Below, piece after piece: positions 27,467 through 38,659 of a stretch of 64,000 nt of DNA; position 1 is the stretch's first letter, and the number at the start of each line of letters is the position of its first letter. The stretch is from Globodera rostochiensis. Its lineage: Eukaryota; Nematoda; Chromadorea; Rhabditida; Heteroderidae. Where the stretch lies: contig JAEVLN010000007.1 of NCBI GenBank assembly GCA_018350325.1, positions 2,895,804 through 2,959,803 on the forward strand, written 5' to 3'. The notes below the pieces were generated by a model, which had not been told where the DNA came from, did no database searches, and worked only from the letters and a program-made list of their open reading frames with translations. Position numbers and translations under genes: made by a program.

Positions 27467-28489
27467 TGTTTGGCTTAAGAAAAAAAAACTCACGTTTACT
27501 TGTGCAAAATTTTTTCGACCGAATCATATACCAATCGACTCCACTCTACTAACTAGGGTTGAGCGGGACCGGGACTTTTGGGAAAAACCGGGACCGGGAC
27601 TTACCGGGACCAGGAAAACCGGGACCGGGACTTACCTGGACCAGGAAAACCGGGACCGGGACCAGAAAAACCGGGACCATCGTGCGTTAGGCTTAGAGTG
27701 GAGTCGAATGGTATATGATTTGTCGAATTTTGAGCGACTAACGTTAACTCAATTTTTTACAAGAAATTGAAGCAAAAATTCAGAAAGACGTGATGAATTT
27801 ATGTCCCAAAAAAACGAATCGTCCCAAAAAAAAACAAATCGTCCCAAAAAAACGAATTGGCCAAAAACGAATTGGGTATTTACCAACAGAATTTGCAAAA
27901 AAAAAATTGCTTTTTTGAAAAATAGAAAATCGCAAAATTTTTAAAATTTTGCGCAGTCTTCTTGACAAAAATCATTAAAAAATTTGTCCGATCTCGGGTA
28001 AAACACCAAATTACTTCTAACAATGATTTTGGAGAAAATTTTTGAGTTTACTTGGATTTCGTAAAATTGCCCCGTTAAGTACTTGGAAATCAACATTTTG
28101 TACTTGGAAATTGTCTTAACTCGAACGAACCTTGGTCAATAGAAAAAAAAAATTGAGAATTTAAAGCGGTTTTTGAACCGGTTTAAGACTTACAAACTCG
28201 TGCAAAAAACACTTCACTTTCCGGATCATGTCTACGACACCCATTACAACTTCACTGAATAATCGAGTCAATTACGAAAACCACTATCTTTGATTTTTTT
28301 CTCGTGTGAACTGGCAAACAAAACTTTTCTCGACTTTATGTTCTTTTGAATTTTAAAGGATGCTTTATATGTAAGTAGAGCCGAAACGTTTGCATAGCCC
28401 TGGTATATATTATTCGACCGCTATCCAATTCCCAGTTAACAAATTTTTTTTTTACGGAACAGCAGGTTTCTATAACTTTAAACCTTATA

Positions 28490-29039
28490 ATGGTTTCTGT
28501 CGAACATCAGTCGCATTCGACACAAAAGATGGGCAGACGCAAAAAAATCCCTTTACAATACTTGGACCAACAGAAGTTCGAGCTCAAAATTCCAGAATTC
28601 CCCAAGGAAGGAGTTAAGGAGATCATCCGTTGTGGCTTCATGAAGTGGTAGGGATTTTCGTTTGCTTTCATTGTTTAACGAAGTGTTTAACAGGACTTTC
28701 TCATTTAACAACAAGCAAATAGATCATGAATACATAATGAAGAAGCTGAAGTCTCGGCAAAAAGTGCGTAAGAAATACGCTAAAGGCAAGGATAAGAAAA
28801 GGGCTTCGAAATGGAGGAAGGCGAGGCAAGGTTTTCTACTAAGTGCGGAGTGCGAGCCGGACTCTGAAAATATGCAACACAATCCAAACTTATCGTTTCC
28901 TCGGTGGAAGGTGAATGCGATGATTGTGCCGAATTGGAAAGAGTCGCAAAATGACGCGAGCTCTTGTTTGGAACGGAAAAGGCGCCGGATTAAAGAAATA
29001 GACGTATGTACAATCAAAAATTGGGCAATGTTTCCCTAA
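28490..29039 (+). CDS. small basic protein of unknown function (unit B copy)
   Basis: Exons 28490-28647 and 28694-29039, identical in sequence to the copy at 21998-22547. Confidence 0.5.
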
Positions 29040-29291
29040 AATTAAATTATTGGATTTCTTGGGGGTGGGATCTCTAGTCTGGTGGTTTTAGCAATTTTTA
29101 ATTTAGAGGGGATGGCTTTTCACAAATAAAGTCATCTGGCATGGCATCAAACACTATCCTCCGCTCGCTTGTCGTCGTCAGGAGAATGTTCTTTCCATAA
29201 AACTTCGAGTTCTTCGGATCAGAAGTTTTGGCCCAACGTGATGCATTATCTTTTAACCCAATAAAGTGCAATATATAATTTCAGAGCTTTT

Positions 29292-30268
29292 ATGCCAAAT
29301 GCTGAAGAAACACTATCTAAAATTTGTCTTAATGCTGGCGATGAACAAATTTACGTTGAAAGAGCGGTAGTTCAAGTAAATTTGTTTAATACGATGATTG
29401 ATTTAGTTGCTCGAATTCCATTCACCAATTCTATTGGAGCATATAAAAGATGGAATGGGAACATCGAAGCGGAATGCAATTAATCTCGAAAGTCGGTTTA
29501 AGCCTTCGCTTGTAAAGTTGGCTATTCGTGTCGTTGGATTTCATTCAGAATTCTATGGTAATTTAAGTCTGCTAGGTTTTCGAAGGCTTAATCGACCGTT
29601 TTAGATAAGTAAATGTCAAAAACGGCATGGGACAAAATTTACAATTTACTAACCCAATTTATTTGGTAGATTTCTAAGGACCTATGGCTTTCTTTTTGCA
29701 CCACTCCCCAAGCTCTCCCCTCCTTGGGGAATGTTTTTGACACGCCCTTTCTTAATTTAGATTGTCGCTATTTTTTTTTGTCAGCCTTCTAAAAGTTGAT
29801 TCTTCTTGAATTTCAGTGTTGAACATTCCCGAATTGTTGGATTTTGCAACAACTTATGGGTTTCACACATTGCTTCGACTTGTTGAGCGAAAGCTTGTCA
29901 CTAAAAGATGTGAAAAATTATGTACGGCGAAGAAACTGAATTTGGCCTACCAACATCGCCTCTACGGGTTCATTGTACGTTCATTAACAAAAATGATTAT
30001 TAAAATTTAATTTTAATTTACTCTTTAGTATGCACTTTCGAAAAAAATAAACAAACCGACAGAGATCAAACGCCATTTAAGAATGAAAGATTTGCCAACA
30101 CAATTCAAAGAGTTACTGAAAAGAAGGATGGCCAAAATTGAGACGCGAGTGTCCGATATTGAGGCGAAGAGCAAAGAGCGACGCGAGCAGAAGAGGCAAA
30201 GGCGCGAGAAGAAGAGGAAGTGTGACGGATTAAACAAAGGAGTTAAAAAACTCAAAATTTCTGCCTAA
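29292..30268 (+). CDS. BTB/POZ-domain-like protein (unit B copy)
   Basis: Exons 29292-29375, 29407-29557, 29817-29974 and 30029-30268, identical to the copy at 22800-23776; all frames and splice sites are preserved. Confidence 0.6.
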
Positions 30269-30384
30269 GGAGCTCAGAAAACATTTATCACATTTCCTAA
30301 CTTTACCTTATTAGAGGCTTATGCTAGCTCGGAAAAGTGAAGGATACAGACGTTTCCGATTTTCCATGAAAATGATATAAACAA

Positions 30385-30905
30385 CTGTAGTCTTATTGAC
30401 GATTTGTTCTTATTGGATCAATTTTTTGGTGTAGAAAGCAAATAAAGAATTAATGAATGTTAAGAACGCTTATGCGTTGTTTGCACTTGATACCTTTTTT
30501 TTTATTGTAACTTTGTTTGATTTTTCAATTCTTTAAAGCAACTTCGAGTTATGGCCCAGCAAAACGCATTTTTCATCCGAACAGCTTTTCCGATGACATC
30601 GGTTTTAACGACAGTGGATTTTATGAGCTGAAGGTGCTTGGAAATTGTCTCTTTTTTTACTTTTAAGTGCTTGATCACACACCAAGGGCGTTCAAGCAGT
30701 TCGGGTCATTATGTGGCATGGGTTCGAATTGGGGATGAAGACGAAAAATCGGATACAGCCAAATGGGTGGTATGCGATGACAGCAATATTTCGCCGGTTT
30801 CAGAGGAAGAGATTTTGAAGTTGTGCGGCGGAGGCGATTGGCATTGTAATGAATGAATTGTGGTGACATTCTCATTCATACCGTTTCATATTTTAAGGTG
30901 TTTAC
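30385..30905 (+). pseudogene. chimeric ric-8/usp-14 scar (unit B)
   Basis: Second copy of the scar at 23893-24413, with the same join, which shows that the scar predates the 6.48-kb duplication. Confidence 0.85.
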
Positions 30906-31070
30906 ATATTTGATTTTTTAGCTTTTTGAAACTATCGATAAAGTATTTCAAGTCGTTGTTGTTAGTAGTAAATGCGTGGTGGGCAAGTTCCAACGAATAT
31001 TTCATGCTTTTTCTGTGTAATATTAATATGTTGAGATCACGATTAAAACAGAATCAGGGAAGTTCATGAA

Positions 31071-32587
31071 ATGCGTTTCCTTACTTTTGCCGGATTACAA
31101 TTGAAGATGGACAACGTTTATGACGGTAAAATTGAATAACACTATTTGATATACGTGAACTGTCGTCTAAAATTTTGACGTTTATATTTTTGCCTTCAAA
31201 GTTTAACTTCAGGTGAGAAAATAGCAGAAAAGATCCGTGAATGTCCAGGGCTGGAGGTTCTGGAGATGCGCGGCAATACCCTTGGTGTGGACGCAACCGC
31301 TCCGATCGCCGAGGCTCTGGAGTCCCAATACAATTTGAAAGTGATTCACTCATTGACATGACTGTTTGGTTCTGTCTGAATGTGTTCATTTAGAGAGCAC
31401 TTTGGAGTGACTTGTTCACCGGTCGGTTCAAGGAAGAGATTCCCAGAACATTGGTATTCGATGCCGGTTTTTTTTGTTGTTCTGCAGCTCTTTAGAAAAC
31501 ATTATGCGACGCGATGACTCTGAGTGGTGCCAGGTTGACTGAACTCGATCTGAGTGACAATGCTATTGGACCAATGGCCGTGCCCGGGATAAAGGATTTT
31601 CTAGCAGGTGAAGCTGCATTTGCCTTGCAAACACTGAAATTGAACAACTGCGGCCTGGGAATCGCGGGAACTGTAAGTGACCACATGGAGGCCTTCTGTT
31701 GGTTTCCATACAATATGTCCATTTTATACAGACCGTTGCTCATTGCTTGTTAGAGTGTCATCGGCGGTCGGCTATTCAAGGCACCCCGCTCAGCTTAAAA
31801 ACTTTTATCGCTGGAAGGAATCGCTTGGAATACACTTCCACGGCAGCGTTAGCTGAAGCATTTAAGGTACTGAATGTTTGAATTTTTTTGGAGTGGTCGA
31901 TAATGGAATGGAAAAGGAGCAATATTTTATATTTGTTCTTTTAAACCCTTAGGTTATTGCAGATAATTGGCACCCTTGAGGAAATCGCAATGCCACAAAA
32001 CGGGATTAGCGCTAAAGGGATTCTCAAACTGTCGGAGGCCATCCGTCTAAATCCAGCCCTCAGATATCTCAATCTTGGCGACAACACCTTCGGCGAGTCT
32101 GGAGCGAATGCCATGGCCAGTGCGCTAGAAAATCTGTCGGAGCTGGAGCTGGTCGATTTCAGTGATTGTTTATGTCGAGATCGCGGTTCGATTCGGATAG
32201 CGCACAGTTTGGTTGCTTCGAAAAGCCCTTTGAGGGAACTGAACTTGTCCGGCAACGAGATTACCATCGAAGCTGCGAAGAAGATTTCCCGTGCCATGAA
32301 CGATGTGACAGGAATTCAGCTCTTGAAGATTGGTGTTAACTGTTTCGGTTCACAATTTAACGATTTTCTTGACTTTGTTCAACCAATTGCCTTCATTGAC
32401 GCTGGAACCGAAAGGTATTATTGTACCATAATTGGGCTTTGTCCGTTTCACACATTTTTATTTTAGTGATGACCAAGGATCTCTGAGCGATTTTGATGAA
32501 TTTGTTAATGAATCCAGTGAAAAGGATATTCGTTCAGAGGTTGCCGTTGAACGAGACATTGTTATTGATTCTGCGTATTATTGGTGA
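31071..32587 (+). CDS. ran-2: Ran GTPase-activating protein (RanGAP), complete copy B
   Basis: Seven exons, 31071-31125, 31213-31340, 31394-31453, 31496-31672, 31732-31866, 31963-32414 and 32467-32587, consistent phases, give 375 residues. It matches RanGAP1 block by block: GLEVLEMRGNTLGV, ALWSDLFTGRFKEEIP, LTELDLSDNAIGP, LKLNNCGLGIAG, FIAGRNRLE, GTLEEIAMPQNGI, LNLGDNTFGESGA, LRELNLSGNEI, then an acidic tail SDDQGSLSDFDEF. These are leucine-rich repeats that form the crescent binding Ran; the R of FTGR and the N of GRN lie in the conserved catalytic face. It stimulates GTP hydrolysis by Ran in the cytoplasm and sets the direction of nuclear transport. No SUMO-acceptor C-terminal domain is present, so it is closer in length to yeast Rna1. 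An acceptor AAAACAG lies 20 bases upstream of the ATG. Confidence 0.92.
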
Positions 32588-33978
32588 ATTGAGCAAAGTC
32601 CTTACCTTTTCTAATGGCACAAGTTAAGTTCTTCTTTGTCTTTTGCTGGTCATCAACTTAAATTGAATTCGATGGCTGATGGTAATACTTAATGTAAATG
32701 AAACAAATGGTGGATGAATGGGAGCAAATTTATCACCAAACTAAAATCTGTAAATGCCGCTTTTTTCAACCAAACTCGTACTCGTTTTTTGACCCACTAA
32801 CTATCCTTATTGTGCGTTTGCGGATTTCAGGACAAAAATTTATGAGAATCGGACTGGTTTTACTTGAAAAGTTCTTTAATACAAAAAGGAAGGGGTCCGC
32901 CCTAATCTTAATTTGTTAAATTTTGTTTTAAAAAAACAATTTCCTCATTTTCGTCTCGCTGTCACTGGTTTAGAAAAACGTTCGGGTCAAAATTTTCAAA
33001 CGTTGCTATAAATGCCTGTTCCAACGATCACTGCCATTGATTATATCGTCTTCTTTCCGCAAAATCCTTATTTACTCTTTCAAATTCGCATCGGAATAAA
33101 GCCTTTAATCAGGTTAAGGAGAATTCGGGTTAGTAGACCTTTCTACTAACAGGACAGGAAGGCACCAATCACGATACTGCAAGACATACATTAAATAGTG
33201 AGGGGTCGACCCCCCCCCCCCCCTCGTTCGTGCCGAGGCCAAAATAGAGGGAGGGGGGGGGGGGGGGGCGTACCGACCGGGGGGCATGGGTTGGGACGGG
33301 GGGGTGGGGGGGGGGGAAGAAGAGCCGATCAGGAAAAATGAGGAAAGGGCGAAAATTGATTCCTTTCTCTGTTTTTCCCTTCTCCCATAAAAGATGCGCT
33401 CAGACGACGGGCGGGCGCTTAAATGGCGGGTACTGAATTGACCCCCCCACCCATCATCGTATTTCCTTGCATTTTTGCTAACCAATTTTCGAAAAAAATA
33501 TTCATTTTTGTAGGTGCGTTTTCCGTTTTTACTGGTTGTTTGTTAAAAATTTTCAAAAATGCAAATTTTTTTGAGAATTCTGCTTTTTTGGAGGGGTGAG
33601 GAGTCGGCGGTGCCGATAGGCGCCGCCGGGAAATTTTGACTCAATTTTTTTCGGTGGGGGGGCCCCCCCTTGGCTCCGCCCTTGCCCCCTACTATTTAGG
33701 TATGCTGCAAGCAGGGCCGTAGCCAGAAAAATTTTTTGGGAGGGGGAATTTGAACCATTTGAGCGCTTATTTTAAGGAATTTTCAAAAAAGTTTCAAAAA
33801 GGCAAGTTTTTTTTATTTTTGATGGCAATTTGTTAAGTCGAAAAATTGAAAAGTGCAAAACAAAACCCCTGTCTGCAAGAATACTATTATTCAGAAACTT
33901 TCGAAATGATATCATTCGTTAACTAGAAATGGAGTTTCATAAATAGATTTTATTCATAAATAGATTTTATCCTTTTTA
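32588..33978. other. intergenic spacer between RanGAP copies B and C
   Basis: Contains C- and G-runs at 33210-33224 and 33248-33320 (a G-quadruplex-capable block), a GC hairpin at 33606 and AT-rich repeat to 33950. A 73-codon ORF at 32698 has no support. Confidence 0.5.
33606..33627 (+). repeat. GC-rich dispersed hairpin, copy 6
   Basis: Exact core in the plus orientation, followed by GGGAAATTTTGACTCAATTT. Confidence 0.9.
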
Positions 33979-33979
33979 G

Positions 33980-35270
33980 GCGAGAAAATAGCAGAAAAGA
34001 TCCGTGAATGTCCAGGGCTGGAGGTTCTGGAGATGCGCGGCAATACCCTTGGTGTGGACGCAACCGCTCCGATCGCCGAGGCTCTGGAGTCCCAATACAA
34101 TTTGAAAGTGATTCACTCATTGACATGACTGTTTGGTTCTGTCTGAATGTGTTCATTTAGAGAGCACTTTGGAGTGACTTGTTCACCGGTCGGTTCAAGG
34201 AAGAGATTCCCAGAACATTGGTATTCGATGCCGGTTTTTTTTGTTGTTCTGCAGCTCTTTAGAAAACATTATGCGACGCGATGACTCTGAGTGGTGCCAG
34301 GTTGACTGAACTCGATCTGAGTGACAATGCTATTGGACCAATGGCCGTGCCCGGGATAAAGGATTTTCTAGCAGGTGAAGCTGCATTTGCCTTGCAAACA
34401 CTGAAATTGAACAACTGCGGCCTGGGAATCGCGGGAACTGTAAGTGACCACATGGAGGCCTTCTGTTGGTTTCCATACAATATGTCCATTTTATACAGAC
34501 CGTTGCTCATTGCTTGTTAGAGTGTCATCGGCGGTCGGCTATTCAAGGCACCCCGCTCAGCTTAAAAACTTTTATCGCTGGAAGGAATCGCTTGGAATAC
34601 ACTTCCACGGCAGCGTTAGCTGAAGCATTTAAGGTACTGAATGTTTGAATTTTTTTGGAGTGGTCGATAATGGAATGGAAAAGGAGCAATATTTTATATT
34701 TGTTCTTTTAAACCCTTAGGTTATTGCAGATAATTGGCACCCTTGAGGAAATCGCAATGCCACAAAACGGGATTAGCGCTAAAGGGATTCTCAAACTGTC
34801 GGAGGCCATCCGTCTAAATCCAGCCCTCAGATATCTCAATCTTGGCGACAACACCTTCGGCGAGTCTGGAGCGAATGCCATGGCCAGTGCGCTAGAAAAT
34901 CTGTCGGAGCTGGAGCTGGTCGATTTCAGTGATTGTTTATGTCGAGATCGCGGTTCGATTCGGATAGCGCACAGTTTGGTTGCTTCGAAAAGCCCTTTGA
35001 GGGAACTGAACTTGTCCGGCAACGAGATTACCATCGAAGCTGCGAAGAAGATTTCCCGTGCCATGAACGATGTGACAGGAATTCAGCTCTTGAAGATTGG
35101 TGTTAACTGTTTCGGTTCACAATTTAACGATTTTCTTGACTTTGTTCAACCAATTGCCTTCATTGACGCTGGAACCGAAAGGTATTATTGTACCATAATT
35201 GGGCTTTGTCCGTTTCACACATTTTTATTTTAGTGATGACCAAGGATCTCTGAGCGACACATCACAATAA
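33980..35270 (+). pseudogene. ran-2: RanGAP, partial copy C lacking both ends
   Basis: 33982-35257 is identical to copy B (offset 2767): exons 2-6 at 33980-34107, 34161-34220, 34263-34439, 34499-34633 and 34730-35181. Exon 1 (first 18 residues and the start codon) is missing; the segment is entered through a chance TTTTTAG acceptor. In exon 7 (35234-35270) identity ends after LSD and a stop follows (LSDTSQ), so the acidic tail is lost. All catalytic repeats remain open. Confidence 0.8.
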
Positions 35271-35770
35271 TGAATCGCTTTTGTTAATGTCGATGACTTC
35301 GGATATTATCCACAATAAAATGCTGTCAGACCAACGCACTTTTTTGGAGTTTACTACTGCAGGGTGGGCGCAAAGTTGTGCTTTCAGGGTGTTGGCGGTC
35401 CGAAGTTTTGGCTCCGTGTAAGCTCCTTGGGTGTGCCGTGCTATTTGAACTATTTTTGTTTTTAAAGAAAAATTTTTGCACCAGAATTTTTTAATTAATT
35501 GTGTAGAGGACAGTGCTTTTTGGAACTCCAAGTAAGGCAGAAATTTTTGACACAGGTTAAAGTCTTGACCCAAGTCGTATGTAGAAATTGTCCACACCTC
35601 TTTTTCTTCATCTCCCTAAGATTTTTGCAGAAAATTTCATCCATGGCCTCCGGGATTTTTTTCCCCGGATTTATCCTCATATTCAGTGTATATTGGGGGT
35701 CATAGTCTCTATAAAGGATGTGCCTGATCAACTTATTTGTTAGTGCAGTTATCTTTTTTGACAGCATCAA
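35258..35770 (-). other. two uncharacterised minus-strand ORFs
   Basis: ORFs 35770-35495 (91 codons, RDYDPQYTLNMRINPGKKIP) and 35597-35262 (111 codons) overlap in different frames and could be joined by a GTGTGG donor near 35594. Codon content looks genuine in the first. No family recognised; the position right at the edge of RanGAP copy C suggests transposon-derived or captured sequence. Confidence 0.25.
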
Positions 35771-36386
35771 AGGTTATGCTTGCATGAATTTTTTTTTGTT
35801 CTTTTCGGTTGTGTCAACAAAAAACAAAAAAATTATTTAGACAGCAAAAAAGAGTTTCGGGGTCGTAGAATCGACCTCCATTTCAACCTATTTCGAGCCC
35901 CGAACCCGAGTTCGAACAATTTTCATAATTTTTTTTTGCATTTTAAAATTAATCGTTAATTTTCCCGCCATCCGATTCGTTCGTTCTCCGCAGCACTTGA
36001 GGTAATGAATGTACGACCATTTGGTTGGAGCAAGTAGTGGGGCGAGACGGAGGGCGGAGGAAGAAGTCTGACGAGCGCCACTGACTATGAGGGGGCGAGC
36101 GCGCGGAGACCCGCGGAGTGGGCGCACGCGGACTTCTTCCGGAGCACGGCCCTAAGAAACACCTATTAAGTGGTTTTGACTCTGGCGCATATGATACACA
36201 TTTTCCCGGACAGTTTTTGTGTTATTCGACATTCGGACTGTTTTTGTTCTATTCGACATTCGGACTGTTTTTGTTCTATTCGACATTCGGCCGGAAGCGA
36301 AAAAACATGAGGGAAAAAGATTTCTCTGATCGGAATCTCCCGGTAAATACCCAACTCGCTCCCCCTTTTTTACTTGTTCCAAAGCC
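35771..36386. other. repeat-rich spacer
   Basis: 35850-35925 resembles an arm of the palindromic family at 59670-60175 (GTCGTAGAATCG, CGAACCCGAGTTCGAACAAT). 36210-36290 has three tandem copies of a 25-bp TTCGACATTCGGACTGTTTT unit. Confidence 0.55.
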
Positions 36387-36395
36387 GTTTAAGAC

Positions 36396-37162
36396 GGTAA
36401 CCCTAAGTTTTGCCAACTGTACATTTTGCCAACCTTACGTTTTGCCAACCTTACGTTTTGCCAACCTTACGTTTTGCCAACCTTAGGTTTGCCAACGTTA
36501 CTTTTTGCTAATGTTAATTGCTCTATTCTTCAATTTTATTCATATTTTGACCTTCATACCTTTTCTATTGCTTTTACATTCAATTTTTAATAGCAGCAAT
36601 TAACAAAGATTTTTACAATTATGGAGGCTGATAGCGGCTTGATTATTGACGACTTAGAGCAAGATGAAAACAACGAAAATGTGGATCCGGGTGAGGATGA
36701 AGAAGCTGCTGAACAAGTTCAATTCGAAAAAGGCACAACGACACGCGGAGCATTAGCTTTGTGGTTCAGAGGTTCCATTCCAGTAAATGTTGTTGCTGAA
36801 GATGTAGGCAGTGAGGAGGAAATTGATGTTGAAGAATAGTTTTTATTTTGTCGTTTCTCCCTTTACACCATTTTGTTCTATTTTGTCCTCTCTCACAACT
36901 CGGTTACTTACAGATTATTTTTATTCAAACTATTAAAATATTAGAACACTGGTAACTATTTACACATTTGTCAGTCGCAATAAAACCTTTTTTTTGTGTG
37001 GTGGCAAATTTCGTTGGCAAAACGTAACATTTTTTTTGGGTTGGCAAAACGTATATTTTTGCTGAGTTGGCAAAAAGTAACATTTTTGCTGGGTTGGCGA
37101 AATGTAACGTTGGCAAAACGTAAGGTTGGCAAAATGTACAGTTGGCAAAACCTAGGGACACC
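36396..37162. mobile_element. foldback element with tandem-repeat termini, 9-bp TSD
   Basis: TSD GTTTAAGAC at 36387-36395 and 37163-37171. Left end GGTAACCCTAAG and inverted right end GGTGTCCCTAGG, then in both arms TTTTGCCAACTGTACATTTT and tandem TTTTGCCAACCTTACG (16-bp) units, four on the left and six diverged ones on the right. The interior carries one small ORF (36621-36839). Confidence 0.85.
36621..36839 (+). CDS. acidic 72-residue ORF inside the foldback element
   Basis: Starts with ATG at 36621. The first half is acidic (DDLEQDENNENVDPGEDEEA), followed by GTTTRGALALWFRGSIP and another acidic end. The RGALALWF stretch is loosely like the extreme C-terminus of some DDE transposases (a 'kRdxlxxyF' ending), which suggests a remnant of a once autonomous element. 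This is weak inference; it may simply be a chance ORF. Confidence 0.3.
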   Translation: MEADSGLIIDDLEQDENNENVDPGEDEEAAEQVQFEKGTTTRGALALWFRGSIPVNVVAEDVGSEEEIDVEE

Positions 37163-37459
37163 GTTTAAGACGTTTTTACAATTAAAAATGCATGTATTTT
37201 TCATCTACTCGGTGAGACAAAACGAACGGACCATTTTTAGGCTCGAGTAACAACCGTGAGCTGAGTTATAGAGATTTAAAAATTAGAGAGTTGGCAGATA
37301 GCGAGTCAGAGTTCGTCCAATCTCCCATATTTTTTCGTTGTCGTCCGACGACTTTTGTGTGACCGCGGGGTGCCGTCATTTCGTCGACTAAGCCAAAAAC
37401 GACACTTCGTCGACGCCAAGTTTTTAAATGCGTGTTTTCTAAGGTAAAAGCATGCGTAG

Positions 37460-37545
37460 ATTTGCTTGTAACTTTCTTCATGGTGGTTTCCGGCGCAAAT
37501 TTTTGCGAATTTGTACTCAGCTTGACAAGAGGAATCGATTGCTAG
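37460..37545. repeat. solo arm of the PREB-intron MITE family
   Basis: GTAACTTTCTTCATGGTGGT and AAGAGGAATCGATTG recur from the right arm at 9145-9220. Confidence 0.6.
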
Positions 37546-37728
37546 CCTCAAACAATTGGGTTCATGAATAAATTATTTTTTACTTGTCTTGAAAATTCGA
37601 AAATTGTTCGAACATCCCGCCGTGATCGCACCAAAAGCCTCCTTGGTACTCAGTTAGTCAGACTCTGTTTTTAAAAAGAATTTGGTGACTAAAATTTTGG
37701 ATAACGAATTGAATGAGGATATTTGTGC

Positions 37729-38148
37729 GGGTCCCACCCAACTCATCCATACCCAACTCATCCATACCCATCTCATCCATAAAGCATAACTCGCTTCAAC
37801 CTTAACCGATTTAGAAAGTCTTAAAGCCAATCGAAAGATCTCGAAGAGTTGAAGCTAACATTAAGTTAAACCTTTGTGATTGGACAAGTTTCAAAAAAGT
37901 TATGGCCAGAAAACTTGATAAAATTTAAAAATTTCGATTTTTGGGCGGTTTTCTGGCCATAACTTTTTTGAAACTTGTCCAATCGCAAAGCTTTAACTTA
38001 ATGTTAGCTTCAACTCTTCGAGATCTTTCGATTGGCTTTAAGACTTTCTAAATCGGTTAAGGTTGAAGCGAGTTATGCTTTATGGATGAGTTGGATATGG
38101 ATGAGATGGGTATGGATGAGTTGGGTATGGATGAGTTGGGTTTACCCC
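37729..38148. mobile_element. foldback element with tandem-repeat termini, 8-9 bp TSD
   Basis: TSD ATTTGTGC at 37721-37728 and 38149-38156. Ends GGGTCCCACCCAACTC and inverted GGGGTAAACCCAACTC. Each terminus has three 15-bp units of the CCCAACTCATCCATA type, then near-palindromic arms of about 150 bp meeting at 37935. 420 bp, no ORF. Confidence 0.85.
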
Positions 38149-38321
38149 ATTTGTGCATTCTTTAGTTATTTAACAGAAAAACGAAAATGCATTAATTTAC
38201 ACTACGCTATTTCAACTGATCAAATGGGGATGCCTACGTATCCCCGCCCTCCACAAAAAGAAAATGGAGAACAGAAAACCATAGGAGGATATTCGTAATT
38301 TTTTGGATCAAAATTTTTCCC

Positions 38322-38343
38322 GGCGACGCCTATCGGCACCGCC
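38322..38343 (-). repeat. GC-rich dispersed hairpin, copy 7
   Basis: Reverse orientation; one base differs from the consensus, turning a G-C pair into G-T on the consensus strand, so the RNA stem is preserved. Confidence 0.88.
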
Positions 38344-38640
38344 GACCCTCCCCCACCCATGTAAGCTGGGAACACTTTCGAATAAAAGACCCAAGTCAAA
38401 TAATAAAAATTGTGTTGTGGTTTGTATAGACTCATGTTGGCAGTTGGGTCCGGAAACTTTAAATGATTTCAGTTTATATTTGTAAAAAAATTAACCCTGG
38501 TGAAAAGCAGGCAAAAATAATTTTTAAAATTTCGCCAGTGCAAATGTGCAGCATCACAAAAGAGGGAGCACAGATCAAATTATCCAATGTTGATTATTTT
38601 TTGATTTATTTTTTGTTTATTTGATAAAATTACTGTTTTA

Positions 38641-38641
38641 G
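38641..38641 (+). promoter_or_regulatory. putative trans-splice acceptor of usp-14
   Basis: TACTGTTTTAG ends here, 18 bases before the usp-14 ATG; no in-frame upstream exon is needed. Confidence 0.45.
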
Positions 38642-38659
38642 ACGAGTGCCTCAGCCAAA

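Larger units (their letters stand above)
25498..31989. repeat. tandem duplication, unit B (6492 bp)
   Basis: Near-identical to 19016-25497 (offset 6482, then 6492 after a 10-bp expansion of the GGGACC tract near 27600). It starts with the right half of a Merlin transposon (TIR ending at 26215) and ends in RanGAP exon 6, which then continues normally. Confidence 0.95.
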
